Shown: positions 9,701-17,772 of the stretch, piece by piece
Position numbering within the stretch: position 1 is the stretch's first letter
Layout: each line of letters opens with the position of its first letter
NCBI GenBank assembly: GCA_023957275.1
Contig: JAMLHF010000040.1
Span: 1 to 42,537 of the forward strand
Direction of reading: 5' to 3'
Length of the DNA: 42,537 bases
Source: Lentimicrobium sp.
GTDB taxonomy: Bacteria > Bacteroidota > Bacteroidia > Bacteroidales > Lentimicrobiaceae
Notes under the pieces: model-generated
The model's database searches: none
Seen by the model: the letters and a program-made list of their open reading frames with translations, nothing else
What the model was told of the DNA's origin: nothing
Made by a program: the position numbers and the translations under genes

Positions 9701-10356
9701 TTCAGGCGCTGAACCAGCTGTTACAAGGTTATCCTGAATTCAACCGCTGGTTTGAGCAGCATGAACTGAAGCTTCAATGGCTTACGGTAGAGTCTCCCGA
9801 AAAGGCAGCCCGCTTATTCAGCTCAGCCGGTGCATACCGGTCGGGAATAGAGTCACTGATTATCCTTGCACCGGGTGTTCTTCAAACTCCGGAGGATCCG
9901 CTCCTGAAAAGCCGCTGGGAGGAGGTTTCAGGAAAGGTGGTGGCGACCTCGGCCGAAATGATTGCCTCCTCCGGAGAGGCCGTAGCTGTGCTGAAATCCA
10001 TGGAGGTGAATCCCGGGGTCAATACTTTTGAGGAAAAGTCTTCAGCTATTATCCTGAAGACCGGAACCGACAAAAGGATGGTTTATGTTTTGATTGCAGC
10101 AGGATTTTTATTGCTGTTGTTACTTTTGCTGCTGTTGATCCGCAGGCGCCGGAGAAAGAGACAGCCGGCTTCCGGTCCGGTGAATGTAACTACCCCTGCT
10201 GCCCCGGTCATGCCGGCAGCAACTCCACCCGCTCCAATGCAGGCGGGTGGTACGGACATAAAACCTGCTTCTACACCCAAATTCTGCCCTAAGTGCGGAA
10301 ATCCGCTGAAACCGGGCGTAAAATTCTGCGGAAAGTGCGGGAATCAGTTTTATTAA
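6757..10356 (+). CDS. Large Ig-like envelope protein with C-terminal transmembrane helix and cytosolic zinc ribbon
   Basis: 1199 residues. An N-terminal signal peptide (MKRTIIAGLILLVALTGFPQ) leads to an Ig-like/invasin-type beta domain at about 25-110 and another near 330-430 (KAVFHFEDENGRPVEGKTISW). A long, largely helical region fills about 560-1050. A single transmembrane helix at 1109-1128 is followed by RRRRRKR, an Ala/Pro-rich linker and a C-terminal zinc ribbon with four cysteines (FCPKCGNPLKPGVKFCGKCG). The predicted topology is periplasmic body, cytosolic zinc ribbon. The same ribbon type opens three proteins of the facing minus-strand operon, suggesting a shared complex. Function unknown. 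The Ig-like domains suggest binding to protein or polysaccharide in the periplasm. Confidence 0.85.
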   Translation: MKRTIIAGLILLVALTGFPQESFRLLVEPGKPQLAGDGEDFTTLVISARNGEGEVITSMSGKVKIGVSSGFPDETEVNMQSGVALVKFTSPMFGTPVKSSQRMVYFMFRFMQKFMARATGSTDYAANQRLATGIALETFREGLNPITLIPKKEGDNFVYVVCELNGVKGKAKIEITKATDGRNGNIIPGVYYGKDITGQSDWVLDISRGGEGYFGEASAGSSEQVAILFSNEDYSEFNDAMGKMAGMTGFKKAFLGPPASEQKYYENYDIRTSGMSSAYMPMPNHGVFVYIPPILFEYAGQKKSSEVAGTKEEEVKTEKTGIVFSQNKIVGDGRSRTKAVFHFEDENGRPVEGKTISWSVPAGLKVISKETVTNAQGNAVLVLEAPIIKATDEKRGENTGGLIDNYDLFLLKASYPSLSEKTETTQAYLSVYKTLEQDIYILKPGMEILPYKVLLPQLEYYNLESSIYALLPESYMTVPNKKTPVNDAVVFLASRKFDKAEFQKIYNLYFKEDRAMFIQLLENEKGGFSAITEPSGKFKLVVRDFEGKRRLFSGDYDRTMQIEPLEAKIADLTGRRKGALTEALDLLAGGDAAVVDAQNAGEPPVVTTLKAMDFKANVLTKLLEMENSLCSGGHQDAMYIEEKLHVIGMLMTNIKGSARYVRDCAKVFGQQSYEALKFLMFYAAEKFKFNEKVGNWLGNTETGKQLSDAGVQATGYVNQHLLGMSEDAAKRNIAQNFLLEVIAQVKKLPTDEYYRLLGHAANYALTEKQKQMMDAVVDAVVYYLPFPDMIADKLVAKFYAGQTSEVLKLLNQDPAKVHAVYGQLQPALRDRSTDIRQQYTDVAAWRLNLDDFKAYTDLFADLIVKGAVIIWDVKTLNFANIQKHLEYIDKTKNALNAAYHASSVALEFCSFRNLWAESDAVLIYANKCIEQGLINPVTQNTGSHWSLFPAAMAGNGQEALLMKGVPALNDKQLKLGNGSLPVQALNQLLQGYPEFNRWFEQHELKLQWLTVESPEKAARLFSSAGAYRSGIESLIILAPGVLQTPEDPLLKSRWEEVSGKVVATSAEMIASSGEAVAVLKSMEVNPGVNTFEEKSSAIILKTGTDKRMVYVLIAAGFLLLLLLLLLLIRRRRRKRQPASGPVNVTTPAAPVMPAATPPAPMQAGGTDIKPASTPKFCPKCGNPLKPGVKFCGKCGNQFY

Positions 10357-10453
10357 TCTTTTATAGACGAACGGTTGATTTTGAAAGTGTAATGCTTTTA
10401 GTATCAATAATATGAGATCTTGATTCACTTAACATTAAATTAATTAGCCTTAC

Positions 10454-11107
10454 ATGAAAAAGCTATTCGTAATTCTGCTTGGCATCTCAGTCGGCGTTTT
10501 CTGCTTTTCCTGCGAGAAAATCCTTGACAAGGAAGATGCGAATGAACTCAAGGGCGACCAGTCACCCATGGGCGAGGTGGGCGTTATCGTTTCATCCGGT
10601 TCTGCTGAAATAGCTGGAGTAAGCGACTTTTCAGCGGTAGTTACCGAGCTGAAGGAGGGTGTTTCAACCTATACCGCCTCTGCCAAAGTCACCAACACTT
10701 TTATCAAAAACATGGTTTCGGGTTTCCCCGGTGTTACCATCAACGGGGATGATGTCACCATCACCAACCTGAAGATGCAGCAAACCACCGAAGGCATTAA
10801 ATGCCTGACGGGCCCGGGTGCCGGTGTACTGGTGAAGTACGATTCGAAGGTTGGCGACACCTACCCGGTTGGCAATACCGGTAAAGAAAGGAAGGTAGTC
10901 AGTAAAACCGGGGAAGATGACTATCCGTATGGGTTTTTCCTGATCAAAACCATTCAGGTTGAAACCACCCCGATTGACATGAAGAGCGGCGGGATTCAGA
11001 AAATCACCTACATTGCAAACCATAAGTTTGGGATGGTCGGAGTCAGGGTCGACTTTGATGATGAAACCAGCGTGACTTTTCCGGTTTATTCCAGTGCTGA
11101 GAACTGA
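10454..11107 (+). CDS. Lipoprotein of unknown function
   Basis: 217 residues. The signal sequence ends in a lipobox with Cys20 (FCFSCEK), so the mature protein is predicted to be lipid-anchored. The acidic stretch after the cysteine (EKILDKEDANE) resembles the export signal seen in surface lipoproteins of Bacteroidota, which is inference. The rest is beta-rich and Gly/Thr/Val-rich with no motif I can name. It follows the 1199-residue gene by 97 bases and precedes a membrane protein by 52 bases on the same strand. Confidence 0.8.
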   Translation: MKKLFVILLGISVGVFCFSCEKILDKEDANELKGDQSPMGEVGVIVSSGSAEIAGVSDFSAVVTELKEGVSTYTASAKVTNTFIKNMVSGFPGVTINGDDVTITNLKMQQTTEGIKCLTGPGAGVLVKYDSKVGDTYPVGNTGKERKVVSKTGEDDYPYGFFLIKTIQVETTPIDMKSGGIQKITYIANHKFGMVGVRVDFDDETSVTFPVYSSAEN

Positions 11108-11159
11108 TTTCAGCGCGTGATGGTATAATATTTTCATATTTGTATTTGATACATTATTA

Positions 11160-11627
11160 ATGAACAAGTTACTATTGCCTTACCGGTGGAAGTTGCCCGG
11201 TATGATACTGTCTTCCGCCGGCGTGTTGCTGGCGGTGCTCTTCACCTGGTTTGATTTCAGGTTGAAAATCCCGGTTTTTGCCGTTTACTCGGCCTTCCTG
11301 GAAACCAAAATGTTCGTGACTTTCCGGACGAACTTTTCCGATGAGCTGACCCTGCTGACTTTATTGACCGGCCTGGCCCTGGTTGCATTCTCTAAGGAAA
11401 AAAATGAACAGCAAGGCTTTGATCTGATCCGTTTGAAGGCTATGTTCAGGGCTGTGCTGGTAAATACTGCATTTCTTATCCTGTCTGTACTGTTTATTTA
11501 TGGAAGCGGGTTTATGGCAGTGCTGGTCGCGAATCTGTTTTCTTTTTTTGTGCTCTATCTGCTCTTTTTCTATTCCGGAAAACTAAGGGCAAATCATGCT
11601 GATCATCAAACATTAAAAATCCTATGA
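11160..11627 (+). CDS. Four-helix membrane protein
   Basis: 155 residues with hydrophobic helices near 12-30, 61-77, 95-115 and 117-138 and a short His-containing tail (NHADHQ). I do not recognise the family. The stop codon overlaps the start of the next gene by four bases (ATGA), so it is translationally coupled to the CxxCH lipoprotein. It may be the membrane partner of that protein, for example in redox sensing, but this rests only on context. Confidence 0.75.
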   Translation: MNKLLLPYRWKLPGMILSSAGVLLAVLFTWFDFRLKIPVFAVYSAFLETKMFVTFRTNFSDELTLLTLLTGLALVAFSKEKNEQQGFDLIRLKAMFRAVLVNTAFLILSVLFIYGSGFMAVLVANLFSFFVLYLLFFYSGKLRANHADHQTLKIL

Positions 11628-12208
11628 GAAAACTACTTTCCGTTATCCCTTTCCTGCTTCTGTTTGTTCTTATTTCCTGCAATCAATCAAATCAGCCTGG
11701 CAATTCAGACAGCAGGGGATTTGATACCACTGCTTTTATGCAGCTTGGCGATTCAATTACGGTGGCCGTTCAACAGGTCTTACTGTCAAACGTGATGCTT
11801 GCCACTAAAGCCGGAGGGGCAGGCCACGCGGTCGCTTTCTGTAACGAACGTGCCATGGCGCTTACCGATTCACTTGCGCTGAAATACAACTGCAGGATTC
11901 AGAGGATATCTGACAAATACCGCAATCCCGCCAATAAGCCCGGCGAAAAAGAAGCGGCCCTGCTGAAAAAACCGGGTTTTTTAAATGCTGCATCACCTTT
12001 GATCTTTAACGAAGACAGTACCCTTGTCTATTACAAGCCCATCAGGGTGGCGATGCCGGCTTGTCTCAGTTGCCATGGAGCAGCGGGGAAAGACATCCTG
12101 CCCGGAACACTTGAAGTTATCCGGCAGAAATATCATGACGACCTGGCAACAGGTTATAAAGAAGGTGATTTCCGCGGATTATGGAAAATCACCTTCACGA
12201 AAGAATAA
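11624..12208 (+). CDS. DUF3365-type lipoprotein with a CxxCH haem motif
   Basis: 194 residues. The N-terminal signal ends in a lipobox at Cys19 (LISCNQ). Residues 30-190 resemble the DUF3365 (Tll0287-like) sensor fold: FCNERAMALTDSLA, then a C-terminal half with a single c-type haem site at C147-C150-H151 (MPACLSCHG). Proteins of this family are thought to be extracytoplasmic haem-bearing redox or ligand sensors. Its start overlaps the stop of the four-helix protein. It ends the plus-strand arm and converges on the AIM24 gene 43 bases away. Confidence 0.8.
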   Translation: MRKLLSVIPFLLLFVLISCNQSNQPGNSDSRGFDTTAFMQLGDSITVAVQQVLLSNVMLATKAGGAGHAVAFCNERAMALTDSLALKYNCRIQRISDKYRNPANKPGEKEAALLKKPGFLNAASPLIFNEDSTLVYYKPIRVAMPACLSCHGAAGKDILPGTLEVIRQKYHDDLATGYKEGDFRGLWKITFTKE

Positions 12209-12251
12209 TGCGGTTTTTACCGGTGAAATATTACCGGGCCGGATCTGCGTT

Positions 12252-13118
12252 TTATGAATTCTTTATCGCAATCACCCTGCGGTAAATTGATCCCAGGTAG
12301 TTCATCATGGTAACATGACGGTTTGCGGCAGGGGCAATCAGCACCTTGCCGGTGCCGGTAAAGGTATTCACGATGCCCTCGCCCGATGTCCAGGATGAAA
12401 AGAGGCCCTTGGTCGCTTTATTCACGGTAAACTCAATACCTGCCGTACGCGCAACGGCGAAGGAACCGTCAACCACCAGCCGGTCATTCACCAGGTTAAT
12501 TTCTTCAAGCGGGCCGTTGGAGACCACAATCACTTTGCCCGTCCCTGAAACCTGCGTCTGGAAAAATCCCTCACCCGAAAACAGGCCGCTGATGGCCTTG
12601 TTGGTCCAAAGGCCGACTTCTATACCCATTTCCGAAGCATAATATGCGCCTTTATCCAGGATCCAGGTTTCATTTTTAAGATCCATAATGGTAAACTCTC
12701 CGAAACTTGGTTCCAGATAAACTGTTCCGGTTCCGCTGATGGTGGGCTTAAAAGCTGTTTCTTTTGTCACCATTGATTTGAGCAACCCACCGGCCGAGGG
12801 CATTTTTGATTCTATCTGAAGGTTGCCCTGCATGTAGTACATGGCGCCCGATTCGCAGCGGAACATCGTGTTCTGCATCTCAACCTTCACCATTTTCAGC
12901 ATCTGTTTCTCTTCAACGCTGAATTTTATCGCGCCTGTTACTGCCGTAGCGGGTGGCGGAGGTGGTGGGGCCTGATACACGGGCGGGGGCGGTGCTGAAG
13001 GGGGTTGCATGGTTTGCCTGACGGGTGGTGCTGCGCCGGCATCCTGCCGGGCACCGCATTCATGACAAAAAACGGCGCCGTCTTTCAAACGGGTTCCGCA
13101 ATTTCCGCAAAAAGCCAT
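12252..13118 (-). CDS. AIM24 family protein with N-terminal zinc ribbon
   Basis: 288 residues. A zinc ribbon (C4, C7, C18, C21; FCGNCGTRLKDGAVFCHECG) is followed by a Pro-rich linker (about 30-60). The C-terminal 220 residues are Gly-rich repeated beta strands (ISGTGTVYLEPSFGEFTIMDL; VSGTGKVIVVSNG; FTGTGKVLIAP), as in the AIM24/TIGR00266 family. Its mitochondrial namesake affects membrane organisation; the bacterial role is unsettled. The repeated 'GTGKV' strands are diagnostic. Last gene of the minus-strand arm, 110 bases after its upstream neighbour. Confidence 0.88.
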   Translation of the reverse strand: MAFCGNCGTRLKDGAVFCHECGARQDAGAAPPVRQTMQPPSAPPPPVYQAPPPPPPATAVTGAIKFSVEEKQMLKMVKVEMQNTMFRCESGAMYYMQGNLQIESKMPSAGGLLKSMVTKETAFKPTISGTGTVYLEPSFGEFTIMDLKNETWILDKGAYYASEMGIEVGLWTNKAISGLFSGEGFFQTQVSGTGKVIVVSNGPLEEINLVNDRLVVDGSFAVARTAGIEFTVNKATKGLFSSWTSGEGIVNTFTGTGKVLIAPAANRHVTMMNYLGSIYRRVIAIKNS

Positions 13119-13228
13119 ATCAGAGTTGTTTTAGTTGGTTATTTGTTTACATTTTTTTGAGCAGCATCCGGCTTCTTTCCGGATCACCCTGTTACTGTTA
13201 ATGGTTGAAATCTCCTGTTTGTCATTGA

Positions 13229-13948
13229 TCAGAAGCCGAGTTTTTTGCTTACCTCATGGGCTTCGTCCCATTTGTCATCGGGTACCGGCACCCTGATCAC
13301 GTAATGTTCAATGCCGGTGCGCGCCGGATAGCGCATTTCAATGCGCATCAGCCCTTTCCCCTGCGTCAGGTCAGTGCTTACGCGATGCAGGTTGGCGCCC
13401 AGCATTTCCCAGTTGAAGTATGTACCACCCACGTACACCGATTGCTCCGAAATTATTACCAGCCGCGGTCCGCGCAGTTTCCGGCGACGCCTGAACCAGG
13501 GAAAGGCAAAGGCCGGAAATATCAGCAATACGATAATGCCCAGGCAGATCAGGAGCATCAGGAAATCCTGAAACAAGAGGCTGAGGCCCACACCGATAAC
13601 CACCGAAATCACAGTGGTAAGTATAAATGTACCTTTGCTGATGGCCTTGTCTTCGCTGAAATCTTCAGCTACAAAAGTTTCCCAGGCAGCCGGGCTTATT
13701 TCCCAGCGGGCCAGGGGTCGGTCAGCGCTGAAAAGCTGATCGAGCTGACGCGCTCTTTTATAATATATTACGGTAACAAATATTCCGGAGATCACCAGGA
13801 AACCACAGATGGTGATGATGGCAAATCCGCCGTTCATCCCGTCGATGCCGGTTAATGCCGGGGTAAAACACCCGAAAAGGAACAATACCGTGAGGATGAT
13901 CCACGTTTTTACTATATTCCATTGCTTGTTCCGCGGTTTTTCCATCAT
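13229..13948 (-). CDS. Two-helix membrane protein, possibly YcxB-like
   Basis: 239 residues from the first of two adjacent ATGs (MMEKPRNKQWN). A longer TTG reading would overlap the upstream gene by 23 bases and is less likely. Hydrophobic segments form two hairpins: about 17-55 (IILTVLFLFGCF, then FAIITICGFLVISGIFVTVIY) and about 110-150. The C-terminal part (SEQSVYVGGTYFNWEMLGAN and onward) is soluble and resembles the YcxB/PH-like tail found after two such helices. I am not certain of the family. It lies within the zinc-ribbon operon, starting four bases after the stop of the five-ribbon protein. Confidence 0.7.
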   Translation of the reverse strand: MMEKPRNKQWNIVKTWIILTVLFLFGCFTPALTGIDGMNGGFAIITICGFLVISGIFVTVIYYKRARQLDQLFSADRPLARWEISPAAWETFVAEDFSEDKAISKGTFILTTVISVVIGVGLSLLFQDFLMLLICLGIIVLLIFPAFAFPWFRRRRKLRGPRLVIISEQSVYVGGTYFNWEMLGANLHRVSTDLTQGKGLMRIEMRYPARTGIEHYVIRVPVPDDKWDEAHEVSKKLGF

Positions 13949-13952
13949 CGGG

Positions 13953-15599
13953 TCAGTCAGCTTCGTAACCTTCAATAATCACCATGCCCTTACGGCCTGA
14001 TTTTGTGTTGAAAGACCAGGATTTATCATCCGAAACCACCACCTTGTAAGTGCCTGCTTCCATTCGTGCATTGGGTTCGCAGATCCATTTTTCGTTGGGT
14101 GTCCCGTCGCTGCCGGGCGCATTCCGCGCCTGCCAAGGACCGCCGGTCTCTTTTTTACGGCCTTCGAGGGTGATGGTGCCTGCGGGCGCCCCGTTTCCTT
14201 CATTATAGTGAAAAGTGATAATCCTTGTCACTACCATGGCCTTGTCAAACTTAACCTTATTGGCAAAGGGAGGGTTGCCCTTTACCGGTTCGGTATTGAA
14301 GGTGTTGTAAAGCGTTCTCGGCGATTTTGACGTGGTGGTGTTTTTCATTACCACGGTCAGGGGTTCGTTTTTTTTCACCGGCTCTTCCTGAGCGGGTTGT
14401 TGCTTCGGAGCTTCCGCCGGCTTTTTAGGCGTCGTCTTTTTCGGTTTTGGGGCTTTTTTTTCAGGTTCTTTTACCACCGGCACCTCTTCAGCAACTTCAG
14501 TGCTTGCCGAATCTTCTGCCGGCAGGATTATTTCCGGCTCAGTTACAGGAAGCTCCGGCACTGTTTCTGCAGGGATTACTTCCGCTACTTCTGTTTTTGG
14601 TCCGCTGAAGAAATGCTGATACGCGTACCATCCGCCTGCGCCCAACACCGCTAAGCCCAATAGTGCCAGTAAGGCAACCAGGATTCCTTTTCTGCTTTTT
14701 TGAGGTTTTCGGGCTTCTGATGCCAAAGGCTGTGGTGGTAAGGCAGCCGGAGGCGGAGCCTGGGCAGCGACCGGAGGGGTGTGAACCGTTTTTTCAACAA
14801 CCGGAACCACCGGGGGAGGCTGTTGGGTTTCGTGTTTCACTTCTTCGCCCGTGGCGGCTGCAACCATATCGGTCATTCTGTATCCGCAATCCTGGCAGAA
14901 AAGGTCGCCTGATACCACAAATGCGCCGCAGTTGGGGCAATACTGTCCGTCGGCCTGCTGTGCAACGGGAGCAGGCGGTTCAGGTGGCGCTTCCGGTGTT
15001 GCCGGAGGTGTAATTATTGCCGGCTCTTTTGGGGTTGCTGAGGTGTCGAAGCCGCATCCGGGGCAAAAGCGCTCTTCATAAGCCAACGGACCACCGCATT
15101 GCGGGCAAACAGGATTTGGTGCAACAGATTCTGCAACAGGCTCTTCCACCGGCTGTTCATTTGAAACCGCGTCAGCAATTACCTCTGCAGATCCGGCATC
15201 CGCCGGCGTTTCTCCACCTGCCGCTGCCATTGCTGTATCGAATCCGCATTGCGGACAAAACCGTTCTTCATCGGTAAGCAGGGCGGCACATTCAGGGCAT
15301 GTTTTTGCCGGCTTTTCAGGTTCCGGGGGTGTTTCTTCCGGGATATCAGTTGCCGTTATTCCGGCTGCTGCCGCAGCCTGTTTATCGAAGCCACACTCAG
15401 CGCAAAACCGGTCTTCAGCCGGCAAAGGAGCGGCGCATTTCGGACAAAGTTGCTGATGCTGCGGCCGGGGCTTATCAGATTGATCTGCGGATGCTGCTCC
15501 GGCTATTTCAGTTTCAAGACTCTGCTTGTCAAATCCGCATTCGTTGCAAAAGCGTGCGCCCGGTTCAAAACCGGTTCCGCACTGAGGGCAGTATTTCAT
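13953..15599 (-). CDS. Five-zinc-ribbon membrane-anchored protein
   Basis: 548 residues. Five successive CxxC-N10-CxxC ribbons at about 4-21, 52-69, 101-118, 165-182 and 221-238, mostly ending CGFD, are joined by Pro/Ala/Glu linkers of varied length. A Pro-rich segment leads to one transmembrane helix (about 305-328), then a Glu/Pro/Lys-rich spacer and a 125-residue C-terminal beta domain (VVMKNTTTSKSPRTLYNT to the end). With no signal peptide, the ribbons should be cytosolic and the C-terminal domain periplasmic, opposite in order to the 1199-residue protein but equal in final sidedness. The ribbons are near-copies, implying internal duplication. Function unknown; a scaffold is plausible. 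Confidence 0.85.
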   Translation of the reverse strand: MKYCPQCGTGFEPGARFCNECGFDKQSLETEIAGAASADQSDKPRPQHQQLCPKCAAPLPAEDRFCAECGFDKQAAAAAGITATDIPEETPPEPEKPAKTCPECAALLTDEERFCPQCGFDTAMAAAGGETPADAGSAEVIADAVSNEQPVEEPVAESVAPNPVCPQCGGPLAYEERFCPGCGFDTSATPKEPAIITPPATPEAPPEPPAPVAQQADGQYCPNCGAFVVSGDLFCQDCGYRMTDMVAAATGEEVKHETQQPPPVVPVVEKTVHTPPVAAQAPPPAALPPQPLASEARKPQKSRKGILVALLALLGLAVLGAGGWYAYQHFFSGPKTEVAEVIPAETVPELPVTEPEIILPAEDSASTEVAEEVPVVKEPEKKAPKPKKTTPKKPAEAPKQQPAQEEPVKKNEPLTVVMKNTTTSKSPRTLYNTFNTEPVKGNPPFANKVKFDKAMVVTRIITFHYNEGNGAPAGTITLEGRKKETGGPWQARNAPGSDGTPNEKWICEPNARMEAGTYKVVVSDDKSWSFNTKSGRKGMVIIEGYEAD

Positions 15600-15633
15600 G
15601 GTGTGGCAGTTTAATGAACTTTTTTAAGCTGGG

Positions 15634-16422
15634 TTACATACCCATCATTTTGGCGCCAAAGAACAGGCCGACAATAGCTCCGATAATCAGCGCGACAACA
15701 AATGTCAGCACAATCATGGCGATGATGGTTACAACAACATATCCCACAACCTTTTCTTTCGGGGTCTCCTTAAGAACCGGCATTCCAACCGCCAGCAGGT
15801 AAATGGCATATAGTCCGATAAGCAGTACCAATATGCTCATACTTGTACCCAGGATTAAAAGGATACCGGCCAGCCATTGAGGCGTTGTGGAATATACAGC
15901 CAGTTGCAATGATCTTCCGAAATCTTTTTTTGAGTCAAATGACGGTGCAAGCAGATCAATGATCCAGGCAAGAATGTACACGCCGATCAGGGCCGAGAGC
16001 AACTGAACAAGTCCGTACTGAATGCCGCCGGCAATGCTGCGCGAGGTATATCCCCAGTATGTAACTCCGATTACCCCGAATTTGATAAAGGAAGCAATTG
16101 CCGGGATGGCAGCCAGGATCAGGGCGTAACCGACCAGTAACTTTGTGGTGTCAGGTTTTTCCGAAGCAATTACCCTCCATTCTTCTTTGGGCTTGATAAT
16201 GATGTTGATCACCCTTTGAATAAGGTTTGTATGTTTCGTCGATCCGTAAACAGGTTCTTCATAAGCCGGCTGAGGCGCCTGATAAACCGGAGGGGGAGGC
16301 GGGGTTACAGGCTGGTTGACCGGGGATTGAGGCTGGCTCTCAGCCTGGATCGGTTTGCCGCATGAGGGACAGAATTTCACGCCCTCGCGAAGTTCACTAC
16401 CACAACTTGTACAGAATTTCAT
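15634..16422 (-). CDS. Yip1-family membrane protein with N-terminal zinc ribbon
   Basis: 262 residues. A zinc ribbon at residues 4-21 (FCTSCGSELREGVKFCPSCG) is followed by a Pro-rich linker and then a Yip1-type membrane domain (about 75-262) with about five hydrophobic helices and the sequence RVINIIIKPKEEWRVIASEK just ahead of them. In bacteria this domain is found in poorly understood membrane proteins. It is the promoter-proximal gene of the four-gene minus-strand operon (34-base gap to the next), with a good promoter match 100 bases upstream. Confidence 0.85.
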   Translation of the reverse strand: MKFCTSCGSELREGVKFCPSCGKPIQAESQPQSPVNQPVTPPPPPVYQAPQPAYEEPVYGSTKHTNLIQRVINIIIKPKEEWRVIASEKPDTTKLLVGYALILAAIPAIASFIKFGVIGVTYWGYTSRSIAGGIQYGLVQLLSALIGVYILAWIIDLLAPSFDSKKDFGRSLQLAVYSTTPQWLAGILLILGTSMSILVLLIGLYAIYLLAVGMPVLKETPKEKVVGYVVVTIIAMIVLTFVVALIIGAIVGLFFGAKMMGM

Positions 16423-16519
16423 AATGTTATTTTTGTTAGGTTAATGGATTTGCGTGATATAAGTAATGCCTGGCAGCCCGGAATAGTGGTGAATCAGTTG
16501 AGAATCGCTTTCAGCAAAA

Positions 16520-16550
16520 CAAAAATACCGAATCAATCGCCCTGTGGCAA
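16520..16550 (-). promoter_or_regulatory. Promoter of the zinc-ribbon operon
   Basis: On the minus strand TTG (16548-16550), 20 bases, then TATTTTTG (16520-16527), a full match to the Bacteroidota -33/-7 pattern. It predicts a leader of about 90 bases before the Yip1-like gene. The remainder of 16423-16910 contains no gene I can support. Confidence 0.5.
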
Positions 16551-16910
16551 GCGCAGATTGTTATTTAAACTTGATCTAAAGAAGCGGTCTGTATTTATGA
16601 ATAAAATTCCAATGACAGAGAGGTTCAGCATTGTTGTTGAAATCCAGTTTTTTTAAACAGCTTCGCTGTTGGTTGGAAGTCTCAGGAGAGAAATTTCGGG
16701 ATATTTGCTGTAATTAATCCATTGATATAAGGATTAATAACCAGTCACAGCATTTTTATTTTGTAAAGCTGGATAGCCAGCTAATTATGTTTGTATTTGA
16801 ATGGATTTGAAGGCCCGTTGTTGTTGAAAAATCCCGGGCGAATAATCATGTTCTTTTAAGAGATTCTCGGCCATTGAGAAGTATTCGATTTATAAAGTAT
16901 AAAATGGGTT

Positions 16911-17708
16911 TCAATTTTCAGGGAATACAACATTGCGTAAATCAGGCGTACTTTCAATATAATAATAGACTTCCCAGTTGCCTTGATAATCCTCTGTCAG
17001 AGCAGTCATACTCTCAACCCAGTCTCCGGAGTTCATATAATGGATATGGTCAATCATTTTGTTGGCAGGCTGGTGGATGTGCCCGCAGATGATTCCATGG
17101 CACATATTATAGCGGGCTATCCTGCACATTTCATTTTCGAAATTGCTGATAAATGAAACTGCGCTTTTAACTTTGTGTTTTACAGCCTGAGAAAAGGAAT
17201 AGTAAGGTTTGCCTTTGTGGATCCTGTAACTGTTGATCCGGCGGTTCAGCCAGAGGAGGAAAGTATAGCCTGTGTCTCCGAGCTTTGCCACACAACGCAG
17301 CCGGCTTGTAAACAGGTCAAAAATATCACCATGACAAACGTAATAACGCATGTTGCCGGATTCGAGGATATAATCCTTCACAATTGAGAATTTTCCGGAG
17401 GTGAAGGGGATGAATTGATCCAGGAAATCATCATGATTCCCCCGGATATATATAATCCTTGTTTTTTTCTGATCCAGAAGGTTGATAATCAGTCTGAAAA
17501 ATCGGCTGTGCTTTTTTTGCCATTTTCCTGTACGCTTCAGCCGCCAACCATCAATAATGTCTCCGTTAAGGATGAGTGTATCGCAGCTGTTTTTTTTAAG
17601 AAATCTTACCAGTTGCCTTGCCCCGGAATTCTTTGTTCCCAGGTGCACATCAGATACAACAATGGTTTTGTGATGTTTTTCCTGCAATTTTTTTTTACTT
17701 GATTGCAA
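16911..17708 (-). CDS. Calcineurin-like phosphoesterase, UDP-2,3-diacylglucosamine diphosphatase (LpxH) type
   Basis: 265 residues with the metal-binding motifs of the family in order: D20-x-H22 (SDVHLGT), G49-D50 (LNGDIIDGW), G90-N91-H92-D (RGNHDD), then CHGDIFD and GHIHQPANK. It has the general LpxH/LpxH2-like arrangement, which would place it in lipid A synthesis at the inner membrane, cutting UDP-diacylglucosamine to lipid X. Substrate is inferred. The frame starts with TTG; no ATG lies upstream before an in-frame stop and none downstream before the first metal ligand, so a non-ATG start is likely. It lies 64 bases downstream of mnmA. Confidence 0.85.
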   Translation of the reverse strand: MQSSKKKLQEKHHKTIVVSDVHLGTKNSGARQLVRFLKKNSCDTLILNGDIIDGWRLKRTGKWQKKHSRFFRLIINLLDQKKTRIIYIRGNHDDFLDQFIPFTSGKFSIVKDYILESGNMRYYVCHGDIFDLFTSRLRCVAKLGDTGYTFLLWLNRRINSYRIHKGKPYYSFSQAVKHKVKSAVSFISNFENEMCRIARYNMCHGIICGHIHQPANKMIDHIHYMNSGDWVESMTALTEDYQGNWEVYYYIESTPDLRNVVFPEN

Positions 17709-17772
17709 GAATAATACATTGATATTAACCTTGAATTATCGCAGGGTTAAGAAAATGTAAAATCAGCTGTTT

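Noticed and set aside
16444-16656. A 70-codon plus-strand frame upstream of the zinc-ribbon operon
   Set aside because: Overlaps the operon promoter and leader; composition unlike the neighbouring genes.
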